From NCBI GenBank assembly GCA_038230275.1, contig JBBRNO010000107.1:1-22988 (forward strand): a DNA stretch of 22,988 nt, given 5' to 3'. Below the pieces are notes generated by a model. That model was not told where the DNA came from. It saw only the letters and a list, made by a program, of their open reading frames with translations, and searched no databases. Numbering within the stretch: the stretch's first letter is position 1; each line of letters starts with the position of its first letter. A program made the translations under genes and the position numbers. This document shows positions 1-9,136 of the stretch, piece after piece. The DNA is from JANXXV01 sp038230275 (GTDB lineage: Bacteria > Acidobacteriota > Terriglobia > Bryobacterales > Bryobacteraceae).

Positions 1-441
1 CTTTGGAATTGCGATCGCATTCCCATCCGGCGCGCTACCCGACGGCACCGACACATATCCGCCGCTGGAGATAATCCGGTCGAACGCCGAACGGTTCACC
101 GCCAGATCCTTCAGCACCGGAAAAGCACTGGCGCGCCACGGTTCCAGATATAGCTTGTCACCATCTTTAAAATGGCGCATGTGCAACTGGCACACGGTGG
201 TCTTCGGCAGCGGCCCGTGCGCAACGCCGTTGATCATGAAGCCGCAAGACCCGCAAATGCCTTCGCGGCAATCGTGGTCAAACGCGATGGGTTCCTCCCC
301 CTTCATGGTCAGTTCTTCATTGAGCACATCCAGCATCTCCAGAAACGACATTTCCGGATTGACGTCTTTTGCGGCGTAGGTCGTCATGCGGCCCTTATCC
401 GCCGCATTCTTCTGCCGCCAAACGTGAAGAGTCAGGTTCAT
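1..441 (-). CDS. sdhB: Succinate dehydrogenase iron-sulfur subunit, partial (C-terminus beyond the window)
   Basis: This is the N-terminal 147 residues of the iron-sulfur subunit of succinate dehydrogenase, which passes electrons from the flavoprotein to quinone at the cytoplasmic membrane face. The sequence shows the plant-ferredoxin-type 2Fe-2S site: CREGICGSCG at residues 58-67 (Cys58, Cys63, Cys66), followed by Cys84. The frame stays open to position 1, so the C-terminal domain that normally binds the 4Fe-4S and 3Fe-4S clusters lies outside. The ATG at 441 follows directly on the TAG stop of sdhA (442-444) with no gap, so translation is probably coupled. Gene order C-A-B, with one cytochrome subunit and no sdhD, is that of the B-type enzymes. 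The identification is secure; only the missing end is unknown. Confidence 0.95.
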   Translation of the reverse strand, partial: MNLTLHVWRQKNAADKGRMTTYAAKDVNPEMSFLEMLDVLNEELTMKGEEPIAFDHDCREGICGSCGFMINGVAHGPLPKTTVCQLHMRHFKDGDKLYLEPWRASAFPVLKDLAVNRSAFDRIISSGGYVSVPSGSAPDGNAIAIPK

Positions 442-2340
<1,899 letters not shown>

Positions 2341-2343
2341 ACG

Positions 2344-3027
2344 TTAGGACATCACCCCCGTGGCCACCGCAATCGGAATGGAGATGAAGCCCAGCACCAA
2401 AAGTATAGACGCGTAGGCGGCAAACTTCTTCAGCAGTGGTGTATAGCGGGGATGGTTCACCCCTAAGCTTTGGAACATGCTCCACACGCCGTGGTAGAGG
2501 TGCAGGCCCAACAAAGAAACCGCAATCACGTAAAAAATCGCTACCGGAATCACCCGGAAGCCACTGACCATGTTTTCATACGGACGCACTTCCTGAAAAT
2601 CCGGGTGGACTGTCCCAAATGTAAGGTGCAGCAGGTGGAAAATCAGAAACATCAGCACCACTGGACCGCTCCACATCATCGTCCGCGAAGCCAGCGTAGC
2701 CTGTACCGCCGTCTTCTTCACGTAACCGATTGGCCTGGCGGCGCTCTTCAACGCGCTCAGTTGAACGGACGCGGTGATGTGCAGAATAACCGCCAGCAGC
2801 AGCGCAATGCGCGCCGGCCACAGCAGTTCCGGCACACTGCGCAACATCACTGCGTAGTGGTCCATGGGCTCGCTGCCCAGATAAAACTGTAAATTTCCCA
2901 ACAGATGAGTGACTACAAAACCGAAAAGCATCACGCCGGTAACGGCCATCACAATCTTCTTTCCGATGGTCGTCTGGTAAAAGCGCGCAGTCCTTCCCAG
3001 GGCGCTATCCACTGCGATGGAACTCAT
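2344..3027 (-). CDS. sdhC: Succinate dehydrogenase cytochrome b subunit (B-type, single membrane anchor)
   Basis: This membrane anchor of the SdhCAB complex binds haem b and the quinone. About 227 residues carry five hydrophobic segments. Histidines lie in or next to them (MLFGFVVTHLLGNLQF, LLAVILHITASVQL, FLIFHLLHLTFG, LLGLHLYHGVW), as expected for the di-haem Bacillus/Wolinella-type cytochrome b558 family. I chose the ATG at 3027 over a TTG at 3036 because GAGAGG (3037-3042, minus strand) is well placed for the ATG and would touch the TTG. It is the first gene of the operon. No sdhD is present, which fits a one-subunit anchor. Confidence 0.92.
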   Translation of the reverse strand: MSSIAVDSALGRTARFYQTTIGKKIVMAVTGVMLFGFVVTHLLGNLQFYLGSEPMDHYAVMLRSVPELLWPARIALLLAVILHITASVQLSALKSAARPIGYVKKTAVQATLASRTMMWSGPVVLMFLIFHLLHLTFGTVHPDFQEVRPYENMVSGFRVIPVAIFYVIAVSLLGLHLYHGVWSMFQSLGVNHPRYTPLLKKFAAYASILLVLGFISIPIAVATGVMS

Positions 3028-3070
3028 TCGCAGCAACCTCTCATTAGAATGTCTCCGGTATGTGAGATGA

Positions 3071-3091
3071 GCTTACATCCCCATTGTAAGC
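3071..3091. promoter_or_regulatory. Inverted repeat upstream of sdhC, candidate operator
   Basis: GCTTACA at 3071-3077 and TGTAAGC at 3085-3091 form a perfect 7-base inverted repeat around a 7-base centre. It lies about 45-65 bases upstream of the sdhC ATG. That position and dyad symmetry suit a regulator-binding site, but a hairpin at the end of the neighbouring pseudogene transcript is not excluded. No regulator family can be assigned from the sequence. Confidence 0.35.
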
Positions 3092-3113
3092 AATTAATTT
3101 TGCGGCCGGATGA

Positions 3114-3928
3114 TTAGTCCGACACTTCCAGCGAGGGAGTTTGGTGCAGCGAAAGCTGCGAGGTGAAGTGGATATACAACCAGTGAAGCCCGTACATGGA
3201 ACAGCCCAGCGCAACCGCGGCAATCGCATTCACGCGGCGCATTTTCGGCAGCCGGCGTCAGGTTCCCCACTCCAGCAGACAGATGCCCACATACGCCGTA
3301 ACGCCCGCCAAAGCAGGGATGGGGATGTGGGAAACGTACTTGCCGCCAAGACTGATGAATCCGAAAATGAAGAGCGCGTGCATGAAATTGGAAATGCGCG
3401 TAGTTCCACCACAGCGTACATTTGCCAAGCTGCGCGCCGGTATCCCTACGCTCATCGGCGCTCCAAACATAGCCGCGCAAACATTGGCAATGCCGTAGGC
3501 GCCAAGCTCGGCATCTGCATCCGTCCCCTTCAGATGTTTACGGCGTCCGCGAAAGTGTTCCACTACTCGGGAGGTAATCAACAGGTTAACGGAAGTAACA
3601 AATGCCAGCGCCAGCGCAGCGGAACTGATGCATTTGACGACCGCTTTGCAGAGCCGAAAGCGCCGCCAATCACCCGCGCTCCGAATACCGGCGGAGCTCA
3701 TCGCGCTTCCCACAAATGCTCGAACACAGTGAACAACTCTCCAATCCTATTCGATGACGACGCATCCATCGGCGTCGCCAGTCCGAAAATAATGGCAGTT
3801 GCGAGATAACCGTCATGGCGCCGATAACGCAGGAAAATCCAGTAACCACGGCCTAGCGAACTCGGTCTAGATCTACATCCGATACGTAGACGGACGAGCG
3901 TTAAAAACCCGATACTCGTGGTTTTCAT
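3114..3928 (-). pseudogene. SulP-family anion transporter remnant
   Basis: The reading frame from 3713 to 3258 encodes about 150 residues that resemble the last membrane segments of SulP/SLC26 sulfate permeases. It has a stretch around FVTSVNLLITSRVVE, then ELGAYGIANVCAAMFGAPMS, IPARSLANV and IPIPALAGVTAYVGICLLEW. The frame is broken by TGA at 3258-3260, where TrpArgArgLeu would be expected. In the same frame it continues as RRLPKMRRVNAIAAVALG for 47 more codons to TAA at 3114-3116. Upstream, a different frame (3928-3698, with YLATAIIFGLATPMD and ELFTVFEHLWEA) may be an earlier part of the same gene joined by frameshift and deletion; that link is weaker. The N-terminal half and the STAS domain typical of the family are absent. 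I read it as a decayed gene, not a functional short protein. Confidence 0.7.
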
Positions 3929-4130
3929 TCAGATAACGCATTTTCGGGTAGTGTCCAGCGTAAAATCTCGCGCGGTCACCGGCTCTCGGTGTCCCATACA
4001 ACCGTCTCCTATTCGGCGGATGACATTATCGCTGAACAGTTAAGGGGCGACATTATCGCTGACCAACATTAGCCGTAGCCCCAAAACTTGCTCTATCCCG
4101 TCAAACCCGATATTTTAGTTGATTCGACAC
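3929..4130. other. Gene-free stretch between SulP remnant and icd
   Basis: I see no credible coding frame here. It holds the short direct repeat at 4022-4062 described separately, and an AT-rich leader just before icd. No clear sigma-70 promoter for icd is visible, and there is no good Shine-Dalgarno sequence directly upstream of the icd ATG. Confidence 0.5.
4022..4062. repeat. Short direct repeat, possible insertion-sequence end relic
   Basis: The 14-base sequence GACATTATCGCTGA occurs at 4022-4035 and again at 4049-4062, in the same orientation, 27 bases apart. Paired short repeats of this kind are common in the termini of IS21/IS481-type insertion sequences, and the adjacent transporter gene is broken. 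No transposase is present, so this is at most a relic. The element family is an inference. Confidence 0.35.
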
Positions 4131-5582
4131 ATGTCCAAATTAACTCCCATCACAGTTGCCCACGGCGACGGCATCGGCCCTGAAATCATGGAGGCAACGC
4201 TCCATATCCTGAAAGAGGCAGGCGCGCGCCTCGACATCGAGACCATCGCTATCGGCGAAAAAGTTTACCTCGAAGGCAACAGTGCCGGAATAGCGAAAAG
4301 CGCGTGGGAATCGCTGCGCCGCACCAAGGTCTTCCTCAAGGCGCCTATCACCACCCCGCAAGGCGGCGGTTTCAAAAGCCTGAACGTCACCACTCGCAAG
4401 ATGCTCGGCCTGTACGCGAATGTACGGCCTTGCGTCGCCTATCATCCTTACGTCGATACCAAGCACCCCGGCATGGATGTAGTCATCGTCCGCGAGAATG
4501 AAGAAGACGTGTACGGCGGAATTGAGCATCGTCAAAGCAATGACGTTACGCAGTGCCTGAAGCTGATCACCCGCGGAGGCTGCGAACGCATCGTCCGTTA
4601 CGCTTTCGAATACGCCCGCCGCAACGCGCGCAAGAAGGTTACCTGCTTCACCAAAGACAACATCATGAAGATCACCGACGGCCTGTTCCACAAGGTCTTC
4701 GATGAGATTGCGGTGGAGTATCCCGATCTGGTCAACGAACACTGGATCGTCGACATCGGTGCGGCAAAACTGGCCGATACCCCGAACGCATTCGACGTCG
4801 TGGTGATGCCGAACTTGTACGGTGACGTGCTGTCGGATGTAGCCGCGCAGATTGCCGGCTCGGTCGGGTTGGCGGGCTCGGCGAACATCGGCATGAAATA
4901 CGCAATGTTTGAAGCAATCCACGGCTCTGCTCCGCGGCGTGCCGGACAGAACATGGCGAATCCTTCCGGGTTGCTGTTGGGCGCGGTGATGATGTTGGTG
5001 CACATCAACCAGGAAGACGTGGCCGAGCGTGTTCATAACGCCTGGCTGCGAACCCTGGAAGATGGCATCCACACCTACGATATTTTCGTCGAAGGCGTCA
5101 GCACGCAGAAGGTAGGAACCAAGGAATTCGCACAAGCCGTTGTGGACCGCGTCGGCAAACTCCCGCAGAATTTTAAGCCTGTGGTTTACAAACCGCGCCC
5201 GCGGCAGAACACGGAAGAAACAGTATCCACCGCTGCCAAGCCGAAGAAGGACATGGTCGGCGTGGACCTCTTTATCGATTGGACCGAAGGCACCCCGGAC
5301 GAATTAGGCAAGAAGATTGAGCAGCTCTCGGGCGATAATCTGAAGCTGGTCATGATCGGCAGCCGCGGCACCAAAGTGTATCCCGACGGCTTCCCCGACA
5401 CCCTGACTAGCGACGCCTGGATCTGCCGCTTCATGGGCCAGACCGAGGGCGCCATTGTCACCCACGCACAGATCATCAGCCTGTTGGAGCGTGTGAACAA
5501 AGCGGGTTTCGACTTCATCAAATTCGAAAGCCTCTGCAATTTCGACGGCAAGGCCGGCTTCTCTTTAAGCCAGGGCCAATAG
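4131..5582 (+). CDS. icd: Isocitrate dehydrogenase, Thermus-type with C-terminal extension
   Basis: Oxidative decarboxylation of isocitrate to 2-oxoglutarate with NAD(P) in the TCA cycle. The 483 residues begin with the family signature ITVAHGDGIGPEI. Substrate-binding residues of the beta-decarboxylating dehydrogenase family are in place: Ser83, Asn85 and Arg89 (KSLNVTTRK), Arg99, and Arg121 with Tyr128 (RENEEDVYGG). The metal-site segment NLYGDVLSD and the cofactor loop HGSAPRRAGQNMANPSG follow. After about residue 345 there is a long C-terminal domain (around GVDLFIDWTEGTPDELGKKI and TEGAIVTHAQIISLLERV) as in the Thermus thermophilus enzyme. I cannot settle NADP versus NAD preference by eye. 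The start is the ATG at 4131; a TTG at 4119 is less likely. It heads a probable icd-purE-purK operon. Confidence 0.93.
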   Translation: MSKLTPITVAHGDGIGPEIMEATLHILKEAGARLDIETIAIGEKVYLEGNSAGIAKSAWESLRRTKVFLKAPITTPQGGGFKSLNVTTRKMLGLYANVRPCVAYHPYVDTKHPGMDVVIVRENEEDVYGGIEHRQSNDVTQCLKLITRGGCERIVRYAFEYARRNARKKVTCFTKDNIMKITDGLFHKVFDEIAVEYPDLVNEHWIVDIGAAKLADTPNAFDVVVMPNLYGDVLSDVAAQIAGSVGLAGSANIGMKYAMFEAIHGSAPRRAGQNMANPSGLLLGAVMMLVHINQEDVAERVHNAWLRTLEDGIHTYDIFVEGVSTQKVGTKEFAQAVVDRVGKLPQNFKPVVYKPRPRQNTEETVSTAAKPKKDMVGVDLFIDWTEGTPDELGKKIEQLSGDNLKLVMIGSRGTKVYPDGFPDTLTSDAWICRFMGQTEGAIVTHAQIISLLERVNKAGFDFIKFESLCNFDGKAGFSLSQGQ

Positions 5583-5621
5583 GATAATTCCATCAGCAAC
5601 GAAACGAAGCCATTAGTTGCG

Positions 5622-6086
5622 GTGATCATGGGCAGCAAGTCGGATTGGGATACGCTGCTCCATGCCGATGAAGTGCTGACGCAGTTTGGCGTGCCACACG
5701 AATGCCAGGTGGTTTCCGCGCATCGAACCCCGGCGCGGATGGCCGAATTCGCCGGTGGGGCCGAAGCGCGCGGTATTGAGGTGATCATCGCAGGCGCAGG
5801 CGGGGCCGCGCACCTTCCCGGAATGGTAGCGGCGCATACGCTGGTGCCGGTGCTCGGTGTGCCGGTGGAAAGCCATGCGCTCAAAGGCATGGATTCCCTG
5901 CTATCCATTGTCCAAATGCCGGGTGGAGTGCCGGTGGGCACCATGGCCATCGGCAAGGCGGGCGCAATCAATGCCGCTCTGCTGGCGGTGGCTATTCTCT
6001 CCAACACACGGCCGGAACTTCGCGAAAAGCTGCGGCAGTTTCGAGATCAGCAGACCGCTAAAGTTCTTCAGGACAAATTGCCGTGA
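5622..6086 (+). CDS. purE: N5-carboxyaminoimidazole ribonucleotide mutase; true start probably upstream at an ATC
   Basis: Converts N5-CAIR to CAIR in purine synthesis. The core motifs are intact: MGSKSDWDT, VVSAHRTP, AGAGGAAHLPGM, SIVQMPGGVPVGT and AIGKAGAINAALLA. The first canonical start codon in frame is GTG at 5622, giving 154 residues, but it would remove most of the first beta strand. The same frame upstream, from ATC at 5592, reads SNETKPLVAVIMGSKSD, as PurE N-termini usually do, with AGGA (5581-5584) spaced 7 bases before that ATC. The frame is the same as icd, and the icd stop TAG at 5580-5582 closes it upstream, so no ATG, GTG or TTG exists before 5622. The stop overlaps the purK ATG by one base. 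Function is secure; the start is not. Confidence 0.92.
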   Translation: MIMGSKSDWDTLLHADEVLTQFGVPHECQVVSAHRTPARMAEFAGGAEARGIEVIIAGAGGAAHLPGMVAAHTLVPVLGVPVESHALKGMDSLLSIVQMPGGVPVGTMAIGKAGAINAALLAVAILSNTRPELREKLRQFRDQQTAKVLQDKLP

Positions 6087-7249
6087 TGGAAAAGCCGATC
6101 CTGCCCGGTGCGACGATCGGCGTTCTGGGAAGCGGGCAACTCGGCCGCATGTTCGCCATCGCGGCGCGGCGGATGGGCTATCGCGTCCACACCTACTCCC
6201 CCGATTTCGATACCCCGACAGGTCAAGTTTCCGACCTGGAAATAGCCGCTTCCTATGACGATCTGGACGCCGTTCGCGAATTCGCAAGCGGCGTAAGCGT
6301 CGTCACATTCGAGTTCGAAAATGTTCCGGCTCCCACCGCAGCGGCCGCCGCCGAGGCTGCACCTGTGCGTCCGGCAGGAAGTGCGTTGCATACGACTCAG
6401 CATCGTCTTCGCGAGAAAACCTTCCTGACTACGGCAGGACTGCCGGTCACGCCGTATGCGCCAGTCAGCAGCGTGGATGAGTTAACGGCGGCGCTGAAGA
6501 GCCAAGGCTTTCCGGCGATCTTGAAAAGCGCCGACTTTGGCTACGACGGAAAGGGCCAATTCCGCATCGATTCTCCTGAAGATACAGAGGCTGCGTGGGC
6601 TGCCGTAGGGCCGTCGCCCGCGGTGCTGGAGTCTTTCGTGGATTTTGAACGGGAAGTATCCGTGGTGGCGGCCCGGGGCGTGGATGGCAGCTTCGTGCAC
6701 TACGGCGTGATTGAGAACGATCATAAGAATCGGATTTTGGATATCTCGCTGGCGCCGGCGCGAGTCACCGCGAAGGTGGCCAAAGACGCCGTAGAAATCG
6801 CGCGAACGGTGTTGACCAAATTGGAGATCACTGGCGTGTTGTGCGTGGAGTTTTTTGTAACCCGAGACGGCCGCCTGTTGATTAACGAACTCGCTCCCCG
6901 GCCGCACAACTCCGGGCACTTGACCGTGGACGCCTGTGTCACCAGCCAGTTTGAACAGCAACTGCGCGCCGTTTGCGGCCTGCCCCTAGGCTCCACCGAA
7001 TTACTTTGCCCCGCCGCGATGGCCAATCTGCTGGGAGACCTGTGGACGCGCGGCGAACCGGATTGGGTTGCGGCCTGCAAGTCCGCTGCCGTCAAACTAC
7101 ACCTCTACGGAAAGCTTTCCGCAAGGCCTGGGCGCAAGATGGGTCACTTAACGGCGTTGGGTGAAAATGCGGAAGAAACCGTGCGGCAGGCTCGAATCGC
7201 GCTGGCCGGGCGTGTTGGTAGCGCTAACGAGAATCGAACTCGTATTTAA
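6086..7249 (+). CDS. purK: N5-carboxyaminoimidazole ribonucleotide synthase
   Basis: ATP-dependent carboxylation of aminoimidazole ribonucleotide to N5-CAIR, the step before PurE. The 387 residues form an ATP-grasp enzyme: N-terminal IGVLGSGQLGRM, VVTFEFENVPA, ATP-grasp segments ILKSADFGYDGKGQ and VLESFVDFEREVSVV, and the catalytic/metal segment LLINELAPRPHNSGH, then a small C-terminal domain. The ATG at 6086 overlaps the purE TGA by one base (TGATG), so the two are probably translationally coupled; GTG at 6083 is the alternative. The last ten or so codons (ending ENRTRI) are antisense to the tRNA-Glu gene. The TAA at 7247-7249 lies inside it, so the native tail may have been replaced. Confidence 0.94.
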   Translation: MEKPILPGATIGVLGSGQLGRMFAIAARRMGYRVHTYSPDFDTPTGQVSDLEIAASYDDLDAVREFASGVSVVTFEFENVPAPTAAAAAEAAPVRPAGSALHTTQHRLREKTFLTTAGLPVTPYAPVSSVDELTAALKSQGFPAILKSADFGYDGKGQFRIDSPEDTEAAWAAVGPSPAVLESFVDFEREVSVVAARGVDGSFVHYGVIENDHKNRILDISLAPARVTAKVAKDAVEIARTVLTKLEITGVLCVEFFVTRDGRLLINELAPRPHNSGHLTVDACVTSQFEQQLRAVCGLPLGSTELLCPAAMANLLGDLWTRGEPDWVAACKSAAVKLHLYGKLSARPGRKMGHLTALGENAEETVRQARIALAGRVGSANENRTRI

Positions 7250-7290
7250 GCCTTGAGAGGGCTCCGTCCTAACCGTTAGACGATAGCGCC
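7216..7290 (-). tRNA. tRNA-Glu (anticodon CTC)
   Basis: On the minus strand the cloverleaf folds by eye. Acceptor arm GGCGCTA (from 7290) pairs with TAGCGCT, the first pair being G-U. The D stem is GTC/GAC. Anticodon stem GAGCC/GGCTT encloses the loop CTCTCAA with anticodon CTC, reading GAG (Glu). A four-base variable loop follows, then T stem ACGAG/CTCGT around TTCGATT, discriminator A at 7219 and an encoded CCA at 7218-7216. The 3' 34 bases overlap the end of purK on the opposite strand. Confidence 0.93.
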
Positions 7291-7303
7291 ACGCGACCTT
7301 AAC

Positions 7304-7309
7304 AGTATA
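7304..7309 (-). promoter_or_regulatory. Probable -10 element for tRNA-Glu
   Basis: TATACT on the minus strand lies 14 bases upstream of the tRNA 5' base, so transcription would begin about 7 bases before the mature tRNA. The -35 region at the usual distance is weak (CTGATT). The same 46-base gap (7291-7336) must also hold the divergent leader of the FG-GAP gene. Confidence 0.4.
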
Positions 7310-7336
7310 GCAAGCGCGCGATGTACAATCAGTGCG

Positions 7337-8482
7337 ATGAAGTGGATTCCTCTCGCATTTTTACTGGCCGCCGCACTTTGGGCGGTGACCCGTCCCGCCG
7401 ACATACCTTTTGAGAAACACACGCTCGACCTGGGGGCCAACGAAAGCTGCGCCCTGGCCGATGTGAATGGCGACGGCAAGCTGGACATCGTCTCCGGCGA
7501 GAACTGGTACGAGGCGCCCACGTGGACCAAACACAAGTTTCGCGAACTGAACTACACCAACAACTACATCGACAACTTCAGCGATCTGCCTTTGGACGTG
7601 AATGGCGACGGACGGATCGACGTCGTAAGCCCGTCGTGGTTCAACAAGCGGCTCTCCTTTTGGGAGAATCCGGGCAAGGCCGGTGGAATCTGGAAGGAGA
7701 CGGTGATCGAGAACAGCTCCCCCATCGAGTTCGCATTCCTTGTCGACTTGGACAACGACGGTAAGGCTAACGAAATTCTGCCACAGTTCGGCGATACCAA
7801 AGCCCCACTCGCCTGGTATGAGGCGAAGGGCGGCACCATGGTGAAGCATGTGGTGAGCGACAAGAGCTACGGCCACGGCATCGGTGCGGGCGACGTGAAC
7901 GGAGACGGCCGAGCCGACATTCTGACTTCCAAGGGATGGCTGGAAGCGCCGGCCGACCCGCGTAGCGCCGGAAACTGGAAGTTCCACGCGGATTGGAACG
8001 AGGCACAGGCGCTCGGCTTTATCCACGTGTTGGATGTGAACGGCGATGGCAAGAACGACATAGTGACGTCGGCCGCACATGATTACGGCATCTTCTGGCT
8101 GGAGCAAGGTGACGGCGGCAAGTGGACGAAGCACCTGATCGACGACAGCTGGTCGCAGGCGCACGCGCTGACGCTGGTGGATTTGAATGGCGACGGGCGC
8201 AAGGATATCCTCACCGGAAAGCGCTACATGGCCCACAACGGCAAGGACCCGGGCGAGCGCGAACCGCTGGGCATCTACTGGTACGAATCCATCAAGTCCG
8301 CCGACGGGAAGGGCTTGGAGTGGGTGCGCCACACCATCGACTACGCGACGCGCACGGGGGCGGGCATGCAGATTCCAGTGGCGGATCTGGACGGCGATGG
8401 CGATCTGGATTTTGTCGTGGGCGGGAAGAGCGGCGTTTACCTATTTGAGAATTTGACGAAATCGAAGAGCCGGAAGCGGTAG
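7337..8482 (+). CDS. Secreted FG-GAP/VCBS-repeat protein
   Basis: An exported protein of 381 residues with a probable signal peptide (MKWIPLAFLLAAALWAV, cleavage near residue 17-20). It carries seven calcium-binding-loop motifs of the DxNGDGxxD type: ADVNGDGKLD, LDVNGDGRID, VDLDNDGKAN, GDVNGDGRAD, LDVNGDGKND, VDLNGDGRKD and ADLDGDGDLD. Seven such motifs suggest a seven-bladed beta-propeller like those of FG-GAP/VCBS proteins. The third loop (VDLDNDGKANE) lacks the last aspartate. No catalytic residues can be assigned; family members are usually surface or secreted binding proteins, and some are fused to or encoded near glycan enzymes. The ATG at 7337 is chosen because the signal peptide follows it directly. 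The C-terminus is basic (KSKSRKR). Confidence 0.85.
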   Translation: MKWIPLAFLLAAALWAVTRPADIPFEKHTLDLGANESCALADVNGDGKLDIVSGENWYEAPTWTKHKFRELNYTNNYIDNFSDLPLDVNGDGRIDVVSPSWFNKRLSFWENPGKAGGIWKETVIENSSPIEFAFLVDLDNDGKANEILPQFGDTKAPLAWYEAKGGTMVKHVVSDKSYGHGIGAGDVNGDGRADILTSKGWLEAPADPRSAGNWKFHADWNEAQALGFIHVLDVNGDGKNDIVTSAAHDYGIFWLEQGDGGKWTKHLIDDSWSQAHALTLVDLNGDGRKDILTGKRYMAHNGKDPGEREPLGIYWYESIKSADGKGLEWVRHTIDYATRTGAGMQIPVADLDGDGDLDFVVGGKSGVYLFENLTKSKSRKR

Positions 8483-8583
8483 TTCGACGCCGCGGAAATT
8501 GGATTCTATTTGTGATCCCGCTCCAAGTTTAGCGAGCGCCTATTGAGGCGTGTATGCGCGGTAGAATTTAGACAGAGGCGCAT
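8483..8583. other. Short intergenic stretch before the DUF433 gene
   Basis: About 100 bases with no coding frame. A small hairpin (CGCCT/AGGCG around ATTG, 8537-8550) follows the FG-GAP gene and could weakly terminate it, but no T-run is attached. AGAGG shortly before 8584 is a suitable ribosome site for the next gene. Confidence 0.3.
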
Positions 8584-8811
8584 ATGCCAGCCAAAGCCGC
8601 TACCATTCACAGCGATCCCGAAATATTGGGGGGCACTCCTGTGTTCGTTGGTACTCGCGTTCCGTTCCGTAACCTAATCGACTATCTCGAGCGAAACCAT
8701 AGCATCGACGAATTTCTCGACGCCTTTCCCTCTGTATCTCGGGAACAAGTCGTGGCCGCCCTGGAAACTGCACACGAAGCGGTGAGCGCGCGTGCTTATT
8801 CTTCTCGATGA
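8584..8811 (+). CDS. DUF433-family protein, probable antitoxin
   Basis: A 75-residue protein of the DUF433 family, recognised by the N-terminal pattern IHSDPEILGGTPVFVGTRVP followed by LIDYLERNHSIDEFLDAFPSVS, a small DNA-binding-type fold. In many bacteria DUF433 genes lie directly before a PIN-like DUF5615 gene and are taken to be the antitoxin and autoregulator. Here the stop overlaps the next start by 20 bases, as expected for a coupled pair. Toxin-antitoxin function is inferred from family and arrangement. Confidence 0.85.
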   Translation: MPAKAATIHSDPEILGGTPVFVGTRVPFRNLIDYLERNHSIDEFLDAFPSVSREQVVAALETAHEAVSARAYSSR

Positions 8812-9115
8812 GCAGTTGCCAAGGCAACTCGTCCGGCACTTCGCCGGACACAGCGTACGAACCGTACAGCAACAATCATGGGCCGGGTTGAAGAACGGCG
8901 TGCTACTTGGTAAAGCGGAAGCGGCTGGATTCACCGTCCTCGTCACTGGCGATCAAAGCCTGGAACATCAGCAGAATCTTGCATCACGGAAGTTGGGTAT
9001 CGTGGTGCTCATCGCAGTCAGTAACGCGCTGGAAGATCTGCTGCCACTGATGCCAACCGCGTTGCTCGCAATCAAACGAATAAAACCTGGGCAAGTGATT
9101 CGCGTCCCCTCATAG
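8792..9115 (+). CDS. DUF5615-family PIN-like protein, probable toxin
   Basis: A 107-residue protein with the DUF5615 (PIN-like, COG4634-type) pattern: ILLDEQLPRQLVRHFAGHSV at the N-terminus, then AGLKNGVLLGKAEAAGFTVLVTGDQSL. The acidic residues Asp6/Glu7 and the Asp of TGDQSL correspond to the metal-binding acidic cluster of PIN-type nucleases. It starts with GTG at 8792 inside the DUF433 gene, in another frame. Partner and arrangement point to a toxin-antitoxin module; ribonuclease activity has not been shown for most family members, so the role is inferred. Confidence 0.83.
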   Translation: MLILLDEQLPRQLVRHFAGHSVRTVQQQSWAGLKNGVLLGKAEAAGFTVLVTGDQSLEHQQNLASRKLGIVVLIAVSNALEDLLPLMPTALLAIKRIKPGQVIRVPS

Positions 9116-9136
9116 ACTTGGCGGACCGAATTCCCC

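Noticed and set aside
3141..3809. 222-codon plus-strand open frame opposite the SulP remnant
   Set aside because: The minus strand carries recognisable transporter sequence; the plus frame is low in hydrophobic residues and matches nothing known to me.
4140..5135. 331-codon open frame on the minus strand inside icd
   Set aside because: It is fully antisense to a clear isocitrate dehydrogenase and has no family resemblance; long antisense frames are common in GC-rich coding DNA.
5186..6007. 273-codon minus-strand open frame across icd and purE
   Set aside because: Antisense to two conserved genes and without a recognisable motif.
7361..8332. 323-codon minus-strand open frame
   Set aside because: Shadow of the FG-GAP gene; the repeated DVNGDG codons give a long antisense frame with repetitive content and no recognisable domain.
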